Shown: positions 1 to 6,964 of the stretch, piece after piece
Layout: each line of letters opens with the position of its first letter
Numbering within the stretch: position 1 is the first letter of the stretch
NCBI GenBank assembly: GCA_012839015.1
Contig: DUOF01000041.1
Location: 1 to 9,753 of the forward strand
DNA: 9,753 nt
From: a bacterium
Lineage (GTDB): Bacteria; Bacillota_I; Bacilli_A; RFN20; DUOF01
Direction: 5' to 3'
The notes under the pieces: model-generated
Databases searched by the model: none
What the model was told of the DNA's origin: nothing
Seen by the model: only the letters and a program-made list of their open reading frames with translations
Program-made: the position numbers and the translations under genes

Positions 1-84
1 GATTATCAAAAATTGTTGTATTATTCAAAATTACTAAGAATAAGTGAAAAGGTGAAAACTTACTTAAGTTTGTTCAAGGTATGA
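1..84 (+). CDS. 3' end of an unidentified rightward gene (partial)
   Basis: Frame 1 is open from the window edge for 27 codons and ends at TGA (82-84). The other two forward frames are closed within the first 45 bases. The residues seen are mostly Lys, Leu, Tyr and Ser, with no recognisable motif. A hairpin terminator of the right orientation starts 20 bp after the stop, which is the main reason to believe this is a gene end. The fragment is too short to assign a family, and chance openness in AT-rich DNA cannot be excluded. Confidence 0.45.
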   Translation, partial: DYQKLLYYSKLLRISEKVKTYLSLFKV

Positions 85-103
85 TTAATAATAAGTAATT
101 ATT

Positions 104-141
104 AAGAGAGGTTAAAATGCCTCTCTTTTCATTTATTCTTT
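104..141 (+). terminator. Rho-independent terminator of the gene entering from the left
   Basis: A perfect 8-bp stem, AAGAGAGG (104-111) and CCTCTCTT (120-127), encloses an 8-nt loop. It is followed on the + strand by a T-rich but interrupted tail (TTCATTTATTCTTT). On the opposite strand the tail is mixed A/T, so the rightward orientation is preferred. Confidence 0.65.
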
Positions 142-320
142 AAGTATGTAAATTAAATAAAAAAAGGAAAAAGAAATCAAAATATCTTTAAGATTATTTA
201 TAAGTGCCAATCTAACTTTAAATCAGCAGGGTAGGGGAGAGGGGTGGAAAATCTAGTTTACATCTAAATGGGGTTTAATACTTACAAGTAACAATTAATC
301 ACTTTTTTCATTTATTCTTT
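126..320. repeat. 16-bp direct repeat inside a looser AT-rich duplication
   Basis: The 16-mer TTTTCATTTATTCTTT occurs identically at 126-141 and 305-320. The bases that follow are also alike (AATTAAATAA followed by an A-rich, G-containing run), so each copy extends imperfectly to about 50 bp. One copy overlaps the tail of the rightward terminator and the other lies at the tail of the leftward terminator. It may be a small duplication, or simple convergence of two T/A-rich terminator tails. Confidence 0.4.
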
Positions 321-472
321 TTTATTCATAATTAAATAATAAAAGAAAAACAAAGGTCTATGTCTTGATATTACCCTGGTACAGACCGTATAGTTTATCT
401 TAATTTTTTTATTTACAACAACTTCGCATAATAGATATTATGTTATGTTCAGAATATTATTTATTACCACAA
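136..472. other. Gene-free AT-rich intergenic region
   Basis: I find no ORF with a credible start and ribosome binding site on either strand. The stretch holds purine-rich A tracts (about 153-180), a G-rich cluster (229-247), the second copy of an AT-rich repeat (305-320), a leftward terminator (about 336-387) and a short near-palindrome (427-442). No tRNA-like or known riboswitch-like fold was recognised. It separates the rightward gene at the left edge from the leftward kinase genes, so it is a convergent intergenic region and needs no promoters. Confidence 0.6.
336..387 (-). terminator. Likely Rho-independent terminator after the kinase genes
   Basis: Read leftward, GGTCTGT (387-381) can pair with ATAGACC (361-355): 7 bp including one G-U, with a large loop of about 19 nt. 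A T-rich tail follows immediately (TTTGTTTTTCTTTTATT). It lies about 85 bp beyond the stop codon of the last leftward gene. The tail is convincing, but the loop is longer than usual, so confidence is moderate. Confidence 0.45.
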
Positions 473-1828
473 TTAGCGACTTAAAGACTTTTTAGCTTTC
501 ATAGCGAAGCAGTAATCGATTATTTCCTGAGGTGGTTGATTTAAGAATGTAAGATAACTTTGATCATGTTGAAGGCGTTTGCATATTTCTTTGTTTATCT
601 TAGGGGTATAATTCTTTACAAATGATAAAGCCTTTGCATCCTGTCTTATCGCGTAAATTAAAATCTCTTCATCACTTGGTTCAAAATATGTTAAAGCCTT
701 GTAACTTGAATCTATAGCTGCTTTTTTAACTTCAATATTATCCTTGTCTGCATATTTCAAATTATGGTAGTTTTCACGTACCGCGGCAATTTGAACATTG
801 TGACTTGGGCTAATTAAATATTTAATTAGCTTATTATCAATTTTGATAACCTCGAGTTGTTCGTCCTCACTTAAGACAATCTTATTTTCATAATCAGCGT
901 ATATCTTATTTAATTTTTTTTCTTCTCTAATAGTTTCTTTTTTTATTTTCCTTAAGTTCATATTGAAATCGTCTCTGATTCTATCAATATTGTGAAGTTC
1001 TATTTTACCACCTATTTTTTGCTCGACATCTTTAATAGCCATATTAAAATCAATCGTTGTAATTACTTCTTTTATAATCTCACGGTAAAATTCATCTTCG
1101 CATTTTAAAATAGAAATCAACTCATCCGCTTGTCCATAACCAAAATATTCATGATCCTCGTAATAATGTAAAACGTAATTCTTCGAATAGTGTTTGCCAC
1201 TTCCATATAACCCGAGAACATGACCATTATCAAATATTAGTGCTAGCCTCTTCACTTTTCCCGTCTGATCATCAATTATGACACCCCAGTTGCGTAAATT
1301 TCTATCAATGTTTTCACAAAGACAATCTAGCACAAACATTCTAAAAAAGTTGGTCATGTTTTCCTTCAATCGTACTTTATCACCTTCAAAGGCTTTCTCC
1401 ATAATGTCTTTAATAAAATTTATATGATTGAATCCATTGGTTACACCAAAATACATCAGTATATCTGCGATAGTTTCATTTTGTTTACCATTGGTATATT
1501 TTAAAATAAAATCAGCACCATGTAAGAAGCTCTCCCCTTCCCCAAGGAAACTCTTACAAACCACCCCGGTCTGTTCATAATTTCTAACAAAGTCATATTC
1601 GACTATGTAGTTCTCATCAAGTACCTGTTTAGCCAGGGAATTATAAATGATTTCACCATAAGAAGTCTTTTTATAGCTATCAAACTTAGCTAAATATTTA
1701 TGATCATCAACTAAAAACCAAAACTTTGGATGAATTCCAATAGTCTCGACAAAAGTGTCTGATTCGCCTAAAGCGCTTATATCAAGATATAGATTATTTC
1801 TCTTAAATTTTTTCCTAAGGTTATCCAA
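473..1828 (-). CDS. HipA/CtkA-like protein kinase with C-terminal helical repeats (downstream paralog)
   Basis: A protein of about 451 aa that I assign to the HipA-fold Ser/Thr kinases, closest in style to the H. pylori CtkA group. From the TTG start I see the N-lobe lysine K48 (YLAKFD), helix glutamate E59 (GEIIYNSLAK), catalytic loop D175-R-N-L-R-N180 and metal aspartate D200 in FDNG. Spacings fit E. coli HipA D309/N314/D332. The histidine usual after DR in DRH is Asn here. Residues from about 340 onward form around four helical repeats of 22-26 residues (pattern AAxxxxxxxALxY), reminiscent of DUF4116-type repeats. No signal peptide or membrane segment is seen, so it should be cytoplasmic. 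TTG (1828) is preferred because GGTGAT (1838-1833) is the apparent ribosome site and a GTG at 1837 lies inside it. No HipB-like antitoxin gene is adjacent. The substrate is unknown. Confidence 0.75.
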   Translation of the reverse strand: MDNLRKKFKRNNLYLDISALGESDTFVETIGIHPKFWFLVDDHKYLAKFDSYKKTSYGEIIYNSLAKQVLDENYIVEYDFVRNYEQTGVVCKSFLGEGESFLHGADFILKYTNGKQNETIADILMYFGVTNGFNHINFIKDIMEKAFEGDKVRLKENMTNFFRMFVLDCLCENIDRNLRNWGVIIDDQTGKVKRLALIFDNGHVLGLYGSGKHYSKNYVLHYYEDHEYFGYGQADELISILKCEDEFYREIIKEVITTIDFNMAIKDVEQKIGGKIELHNIDRIRDDFNMNLRKIKKETIREEKKLNKIYADYENKIVLSEDEQLEVIKIDNKLIKYLISPSHNVQIAAVRENYHNLKYADKDNIEVKKAAIDSSYKALTYFEPSDEEILIYAIRQDAKALSFVKNYTPKINKEICKRLQHDQSYLTFLNQPPQEIIDYCFAMKAKKSLSR

Positions 1829-1872
1829 AATAATCACCTATTACATTTTAATATCTTTTCACTAACAATCAA
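1826..1872 (-). promoter_or_regulatory. Promoter plus fused ribosome site of the downstream kinase gene
   Basis: Leftward: TTGATT (1872-1867), a 16-bp spacer, TAAAAT (1850-1845), then 6 nt, GGTGAT (1838-1833), 4 nt and TTG (1828-1826). It includes TTGTTAG (1868-1862), which recurs 11 nt before the -10 of the paralog. The predicted transcript start, about 7 nt after the -10, falls on the first G of GGTGAT. Confidence 0.5.
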
Positions 1873-1897
1873 AACATTATTTAAAGCAACATACTAA

Positions 1898-3277
1898 CTA
1901 TCTTCCAATGAGTGGTTGCAGAACCCTCTCATTTTTAACAAAGTTCAAAATTTCCTGTGGAGGGTTATCTAACATTTTATAGTATTCAGGATTTCTTGTT
2001 AGTATTTCAATCACCTTTTGGCTAACACGGGGCGTATAATCTCTAACGTAAGAGATCGCTTCATCACTCTTATTCAAGGCTCGCATAAGTAATTCTTCAT
2101 CATAATTTTCCATTAGAGAAAGTGCCTTATAACTATTATTAACAGCCGCCTTCTTAAGTCTATTGTCTTCCTTGTCAGTATAAACTAGATTATTATAATT
2201 AGCACTGACTGCTTCAAGTTGAGTGTTAAAGGTTGGGTTTACAATATACCTAATTAACTTATTATCAATTTTCAATATTTCCAGTTGTGCTTCCTCACTT
2301 AAAACTACCCTATTATCATAATCTTCGTAGATCTTGTTTAATTTTTCTTCCATTGCAATAGTTTTTTCCACTAGATAGCGTAAATTTTTATTAAACTCTT
2401 TTTTAATATGTGCGATATTAGCTAAGTCGATTTCACCATGAATTTTATCTTCTAAATCATTCATAGCGGTTTCAAAGTTAATATTCACTAAAATATCTTT
2501 TAAAATATCCCTGTAAAACTTATCTTCACACTTAAAAATAGAGATTAATTCTTCCCTAGTCTTATATTTATATATGTTAGCATCTTTATAGAAGTGTAGT
2601 ATTTGGTCCCGCCTTAACTCTTCAAAGATTACTTCTCTATCCCCATTGAATCCTAGTCCTAGAATGTGACCATTATCAAATACTGGTGCTAGTCTTTTGA
2701 CTTTACCACTTTGTTTATCAATTATAACACCCCAGTTACTTAAACTGCGATCAGTATTATTACATAGGGTATCTAAGACAAACATCCTAAATAAGGTACT
2801 TAAACTTTCTCTTACTTTATCTTCATCACCTTCATAAGCAATATGAAATAACTTATTTAAGTACTCTATATTATTAAATTCCTTACCTAAACTAAAATAA
2901 AAGGAACCAAGTCTTTTAATTTCAAGCTCTTTCTTGTTAGAAAACCTTAGAATAAACTCATATCCTGACAATAATATTTCATCATCTTTCAAAAAGTTCT
3001 TACAAGCAACGCCATGGCGACCTTGTTTATCTAAAACAAAGTCATAATCTACTATAGAATCTTGTTCAATCACTTGTTTAGCTAGTGAATTATAAATCAT
3101 TTCTCCATAGTTACTATGATTGAATCTATCAAACTTAGCTAAGTATTTATCTCCATTTACTTCAAACCAAAACTTTGGATGCATTCCTGCAATTTCACTT
3201 GTGGTTTCATCTAGATTTATCCCGCTTATATCAAGGTAGCGGTTATTTCTTTTAAATTCTGCTGTTAAGTTTTCCAA
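1898..3277 (-). CDS. HipA/CtkA-like protein kinase with C-terminal helical repeats (upstream paralog)
   Basis: About 459 aa and alignable along its whole length with the neighbouring kinase, so the pair arose by tandem duplication. The N-terminal 85 residues and catalytic core are the most alike. From the TTG start: K48 (YLAKFD), E59 (GEMIYNSLAK), catalytic loop D176-R-S-L-S-N181 and D201 in FDNG. The position after DR, usually His, is Ser here and Asn in the paralog. A helical linker rich in Glu and Lys (about 285-325) leads to repeats with a period near 22 residues, ending in a shared NPPQEI motif. TTG (3277) is preferred: GTG at 3286 lies within GGTGAT (3287-3282). The gene starts 40 bp after metG, with its own apparent -10, and is followed by the second copy after 69 bp. 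It is probably cytoplasmic. Kinase activity is inferred from motifs; the target is unknown. Confidence 0.75.
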   Translation of the reverse strand: MENLTAEFKRNNRYLDISGINLDETTSEIAGMHPKFWFEVNGDKYLAKFDRFNHSNYGEMIYNSLAKQVIEQDSIVDYDFVLDKQGRHGVACKNFLKDDEILLSGYEFILRFSNKKELEIKRLGSFYFSLGKEFNNIEYLNKLFHIAYEGDEDKVRESLSTLFRMFVLDTLCNNTDRSLSNWGVIIDKQSGKVKRLAPVFDNGHILGLGFNGDREVIFEELRRDQILHFYKDANIYKYKTREELISIFKCEDKFYRDILKDILVNINFETAMNDLEDKIHGEIDLANIAHIKKEFNKNLRYLVEKTIAMEEKLNKIYEDYDNRVVLSEEAQLEILKIDNKLIRYIVNPTFNTQLEAVSANYNNLVYTDKEDNRLKKAAVNNSYKALSLMENYDEELLMRALNKSDEAISYVRDYTPRVSQKVIEILTRNPEYYKMLDNPPQEILNFVKNERVLQPLIGR

Positions 3278-3317
3278 AGCTATCACCTACTCTATTATAA
3301 TACAAATAATCTAACAA
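3275..3317 (-). promoter_or_regulatory. Putative promoter with fused ribosome site, upstream kinase gene
   Basis: Leftward: TTGTTAG (3317-3311) directly after the metG stop, 11 nt, TATAAT (3299-3294), 6 nt (AGAGTA), GGTGAT (3287-3282), 4 nt (AGCT), TTG (3277-3275). The -10 is perfect, but no good -35 is present (TTTAAT at 17 bp is the best). Layout and spacing match the paralog's upstream region exactly from TTGTTAG to the start codon. Confidence 0.5.
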
Positions 3318-4913
3318 TTAAATTTTAATTCTTGTGAACAGAGTTTCAATATTATCTAAGGCAATATCATTATCTAAACTAGTAAATTCAAAACTTAACT
3401 CAAGGTTTAATAGACGTGCTATCTTCTTACTAGTTTCAGGCATAAATGGTAAGAAGATATTAGCAAGGTTGGCAATAATAACCGCACAGTTATAGATTAC
3501 TTCATTAAACTTATCTATATCCTCTTTAAACAAGATCCAAGGCTTGCTATCATCATAATATTTATTAGCAAACTCTACTAAGTGTAGAGCACTTCTAGCA
3601 GCTTCTCTAAACTCATATTTTTCAATATTAGTAGAAACTTGATCATAAGTCTCTTCAATTCTAGTTCTAATAAGTGGATCTAATACATTAACCTCTATCT
3701 TATTAATACCTTTAAACTTTAAAGTACGATTAATAAAGTTACCAAACTTATTAACTATTTCATTGTTATGAATAGTAGCGTAATCCTTAAGGCTAAAGTC
3801 ACTATCCTTCTTCTCTGGTCCATAACCCATAATATAAAATCTTAAAGTATCGCTAGAACCATAGGCTACTATTTCATCAGTCTCTTTATAGTTACCCGTG
3901 CTCTTAGATATTTTATCACCATCAAGGGTCATAAATTCACTAGATACTATATCGGTAGGTAGTCTGTAGCCTTCATTTAAACCTAAAAGCAAGGCAGGGA
4001 AAATAATAGTATGAAAAACTATATTATCCTTACCATGGACCATGTAATAGAGATCATTTTTGTCTTCTTTCAAGAAGTCATTCCAATCTAAATTATTGTC
4101 TTGACAATATTTCTTACAGGTAGATATATAGCCTAATACTGCTTCAATCCAAACATAAATCCTTTTATGTTCATATCCTTTAAATGGTACTTCAATACCC
4201 CAATCTAGGTCTCTAGTTATCGCTCGATCTATTAAACCTTGATTTAAGTATTTCTTAGTCTCATTAACAGCATTTAGCCTCCATCTATCCTTATTATTAT
4301 CGACGTATTCTTCAATTTGTTTTTGGAAGGCACTTAGTTTGAAATATAAGTTTTTATCCTTCTTAGTAGTCACCTTTGATCCGCATAAAACACAGTTACC
4401 ACTTAATAACTCTTCTAGTATTGGGTGGTGTTTACAATCACACCCTTCCCCTTTAGCTTGTTTACCACAACTAGGGCAAGTAAAAACTATCTCGCGATCG
4501 TTTAAGAATTTTTCACAAGTATTACAATAAATTTGATCTTCTTCTTTTTCAAAGATATAACCATTCTTTTCAAGCGTTAAAAGTAGTTTTTTTACCTCTT
4601 CATGATGATATGGCGCACTTGTTTCACCATAAAAATCATACTCAAAGTTCAATAAATTAAATAAGTTAACAAAAGCATCATGAAAGTGTTTAGCAATCAT
4701 ACGTGGCTCTTTACCCTCTTTAATAGCCCTTAGAGTAATCGGTGTCCCGTGACAATCACTACCCGAGACATAGACTACGTTTTCTCCTTTTAGACGAAAA
4801 TATCTAGCTAAGACATCTCCTCCTAGAAGGGCTGCTAAATGCCCTACATGAAGGGTGGAATTAGCATATGGCCAAGCCCCACCAATGAATATATTTCTTT
4901 TTTTATCTTTCAT
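3318..4913 (-). CDS. metG: Methionyl-tRNA synthetase
   Basis: Class I aminoacyl-tRNA synthetase that charges tRNA-Met, in the cytoplasm. The N-terminal Rossmann domain carries the HIGH signature as HVGH (22-25), and the KMSKS loop is KISKS (334-338). Inserted between them is a zinc region with C130-x2-C133 and C146-x2-C149, then C158-x-C160 and C174-x2-C177. Two metal knuckles are thus likely, as in the E. coli/archaeal-type enzyme. The helical anticodon-binding domain begins near NNEIVNKFGNFINR (383-396), with the PW pair at 458-459. At 531 aa it ends after this domain and lacks the C-terminal tRNA-binding/dimerisation domain found in many bacterial enzymes. The ATG is preceded by AGGAG at 7 nt, and the gene starts 10 bp after the deoB stop, so it is probably cotranscribed. 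Confidence 0.95.
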   Translation of the reverse strand: MKDKKRNIFIGGAWPYANSTLHVGHLAALLGGDVLARYFRLKGENVVYVSGSDCHGTPITLRAIKEGKEPRMIAKHFHDAFVNLFNLLNFEYDFYGETSAPYHHEEVKKLLLTLEKNGYIFEKEEDQIYCNTCEKFLNDREIVFTCPSCGKQAKGEGCDCKHHPILEELLSGNCVLCGSKVTTKKDKNLYFKLSAFQKQIEEYVDNNKDRWRLNAVNETKKYLNQGLIDRAITRDLDWGIEVPFKGYEHKRIYVWIEAVLGYISTCKKYCQDNNLDWNDFLKEDKNDLYYMVHGKDNIVFHTIIFPALLLGLNEGYRLPTDIVSSEFMTLDGDKISKSTGNYKETDEIVAYGSSDTLRFYIMGYGPEKKDSDFSLKDYATIHNNEIVNKFGNFINRTLKFKGINKIEVNVLDPLIRTRIEETYDQVSTNIEKYEFREAARSALHLVEFANKYYDDSKPWILFKEDIDKFNEVIYNCAVIIANLANIFLPFMPETSKKIARLLNLELSFEFTSLDNDIALDNIETLFTRIKI

Positions 4914-4923
4914 ACTACTTCTC

Positions 4924-6111
4924 CTAATCTATAATCTCATTTAAGATTGATTTTCCTATCTGATGATCATCTTTTTCTACTTTAAAGTTTTCCATAATAC
5001 TAGCACCAATGCAAGCAAAGTTATCTTGTTCTTCTAACATCCTGCCGCCTTTAATATTTTTGGAATAAGCGACAAAAGGTACCTTCTCTCTAGTGTGATC
5101 ACTACCCTTAAATCCCGGATCATTGCCATGATCTGCACAGATAATAAGCAAATCATTATCCTTCATATAATGTAGCATAGTACCCAGTTTTATGTCAACT
5201 TCTTCTAGACTTTCAAGGTATCCTAGAGCATCGCGGCGATGTCCGTATTTACTATCAAAATCCACTAGATTTACAAAACATAACCCTTTAAAATCTTCAT
5301 TCCTTACTATCTCGATGGTTTTATCCATACCATCAGCATTGCTTTTAGTTTTAATTGCTTTAGTAATACCTTTATTATTGAAGATATCTGCTATTTTACC
5401 AATACCGATAACACTTAAATCATTATTAGATAAATTATCTAAATAAGTTTTATTAAATGGATCTAGGGCATAGTCTTTCCGGTTACTAGTTCTAGTAAAA
5501 CTATTAGATTTTTCGCCTATAAAAGGACGAGCAATGATTCTAGCTACCTTCCATTCCTCATTAAGAGTCACTTCTCTAGCTATCTCACACATCCTGTATA
5601 GCTCATCAAGAGGGATAACCTCTTCATGTGCTGCAATTTGGAGTACTGAATCGGCTGAGGTATAAACAATTGCCTTGCCGGTACTTATATGTTCTTCACC
5701 TAAATCTTCAATTATCTTAGTGCCAGAGGCACTAATGTTTCCAAGTATTCCCCTGCCCCATTTTTCTTCTAGGGTATTAATAAGTTCACTAGGAAATCCT
5801 GTATCGGTAAATGTTTTAAAAGGTTTTTGAACCTCTAAGCCCATCATCTCATAATGGCCTGTAAGTGTATCTTTGCCTTTACTTGTTTCATTTAAGTATG
5901 CGATTACTCCTTTGTAATCTTGTTGATGAAACTTTTTTTCACTAGCTAAGTTTAGTAAACCTAAACTAGTTAGATTTTCTAGGTTAAAATTACTCCTGGC
6001 ATTTAGGACACTCCCAAGGGTATCGCTACCCTCATCTCCATATAAATGGGCATCGTTTGCAGCCCCAACTCCTAGAGAATCTAGGACTATTAGAAATATT
6101 CTTTTATACAT
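4924..6111 (-). CDS. deoB: Phosphopentomutase
   Basis: Interconverts (deoxy)ribose 1-phosphate and 5-phosphate in nucleoside salvage; a cytoplasmic, metal-dependent alkaline-phosphatase-superfamily enzyme. The 395 residues match the family length. Visible active-site residues, by comparison with the B. cereus enzyme, are D11 (VLDSLGVG), the phospho-acceptor threonine in KDTLTGH (probably T84), D286 and H291 (DFDSKYGH), D327-H328 (ADHGND) and H339 (SDHTR). The ATG at 6111 is chosen over an in-frame ATG at 6144: it begins MYKRIFLIVLD, as in homologs, and has GAGG just upstream. The earlier codon would add 11 unrelated residues inside xerD. The start overlaps the xerD stop by 8 bp (ATGTATAA), suggesting translational coupling. 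The xerD-deoB order also occurs in Bacillus. Confidence 0.95.
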   Translation of the reverse strand: MYKRIFLIVLDSLGVGAANDAHLYGDEGSDTLGSVLNARSNFNLENLTSLGLLNLASEKKFHQQDYKGVIAYLNETSKGKDTLTGHYEMMGLEVQKPFKTFTDTGFPSELINTLEEKWGRGILGNISASGTKIIEDLGEEHISTGKAIVYTSADSVLQIAAHEEVIPLDELYRMCEIAREVTLNEEWKVARIIARPFIGEKSNSFTRTSNRKDYALDPFNKTYLDNLSNNDLSVIGIGKIADIFNNKGITKAIKTKSNADGMDKTIEIVRNEDFKGLCFVNLVDFDSKYGHRRDALGYLESLEEVDIKLGTMLHYMKDNDLLIICADHGNDPGFKGSDHTREKVPFVAYSKNIKGGRMLEEQDNFACIGASIMENFKVEKDDHQIGKSILNEIID

Positions 6112-6964
6112 GTTCCTCTTCCTTCCGTGTAAAGTAGCGATCATAATCTTTTACTAATCTTTTAGTAGTTATATGAGTATATATTTGAGTTGTTTTAATG
6201 TCTTCATGACCTAGTAGCATTTGTACTTCTCTTAGATTAGCTCCGTTATCTAACAAATGGGTAGCGAAGCTATGTCTTAATGTATGGGCTGAGACATTCT
6301 TTTGAATGTTAGCCCTGGCAGCATGTTTTTTTATAAGAGAGTGTACGTATTGCCTATTTAATAGCCTACCTTTATTAGTTAGGAATAAATTAGTAGTATT
6401 ATTTTTAGACTTAATATTGTTACTCTTAAAAACTAGATACTCATTTAAATAATGAAGGGCAAAGTCACCTAAAGGTACATACCTTTGTTTATTTCCCTTA
6501 CCTTTGCATTTTACCATTCTCTTAGTAAAATTAACATCATTTAACTTTAAATTTACAAGTTCTGATACCCTAAAACCTCCGCCATATAACATCTCTAAGA
6601 TTACTCTATCTAATATCTCATCCTCTCTAGGGGAATCAAGAAGTCTTTTAACTTCACTAATAGTTAGAAAATCTGGGACAGATTTTTCTTCTTTAGCCCG
6701 ATCAATGTGTAAAAAGGGATTAGAGTCAATATATTTATATCTAAATAAGAAATTATAATAGTTTCTAAGAGCGGTGGTTTTCCTGTTAATTGAGGTAGCT
6801 GTGTAATCCTTTTTGTTTAAATGATTCAAGTATACCTCAATGTCACCATTGTTAGTTATTTTAAAGAACTGCCTAATATCACTAAGGTAAGACGCAGCAG
6901 TATTTAAGCTTAAACCTTTCTCTACTATTAGGTGTTGTTTATATAATTCTATATATTTAATCAT
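6104..6964 (-). CDS. xerD: Site-specific tyrosine recombinase, XerD type
   Basis: A 286-aa tyrosine recombinase. The family resolves chromosome dimers at dif with a XerC partner and FtsK. The N-terminal SAM-like DNA-binding domain (about 1-85) is followed by the catalytic domain, with the complete set R132 (GGGFRVSEL), K156 (GKGNKQRYVPLG), H227 and R230 (HTLRH), H253 (LLGHEDI) and nucleophile Y262 (IYTHI). Spacings are essentially those of E. coli XerD. It is next to deoB, as B. subtilis xerD (ripX) is, which favours XerD over XerC, although the sequence alone does not separate them firmly. No phage or integron genes are nearby, so a housekeeping role is likely. The ATG at 6964 is preferred over GTG at 6973 because AGGTGG (6974-6969) lies 5 nt upstream and covers the GTG. 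The start overlaps the dinB stop by 8 bp (ATGATTAA). Confidence 0.92.
   Translation of the reverse strand: MIKYIELYKQHLIVEKGLSLNTAASYLSDIRQFFKITNNGDIEVYLNHLNKKDYTATSINRKTTALRNYYNFLFRYKYIDSNPFLHIDRAKEEKSVPDFLTISEVKRLLDSPREDEILDRVILEMLYGGGFRVSELVNLKLNDVNFTKRMVKCKGKGNKQRYVPLGDFALHYLNEYLVFKSNNIKSKNNTTNLFLTNKGRLLNRQYVHSLIKKHAARANIQKNVSAHTLRHSFATHLLDNGANLREVQMLLGHEDIKTTQIYTHITTKRLVKDYDRYFTRKEEEHV

Noticed and set aside
355..387. tRNA or riboswitch in the left intergenic region
   Set aside because: The only strong fold is a simple stem with a T-rich tail on the leftward strand, better explained as a terminator; no cloverleaf or known aptamer core was seen.
4339..4530. 63-codon rightward open frame inside metG
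   Set aside because: Lies opposite the zinc-binding region of a clearly coding metG and has no ribosome site or family resemblance; its Pro/Ser/Leu bias is a shadow of the sense strand.
5192..5446. 84-codon rightward open frame inside deoB
   Set aside because: Fully inside conserved deoB on the other strand; low-complexity Leu/Ser composition typical of an antisense shadow.
6112..6144. Upstream ATG extending deoB by 11 residues
   Set aside because: The extension lies inside xerD, lacks homology, and the ATG at 6111 has its own ribosome site and the family N-terminus.
6504..6758. 84-codon rightward open frame inside xerD
   Set aside because: Antisense to conserved catalytic-domain codons, with no recognisable protein features.
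6104..6964. xerD as an integrase of a mobile element
   Set aside because: Length, catalytic spacing and linkage to deoB fit the housekeeping Xer protein; no att repeats, phage or cassette genes were seen nearby.
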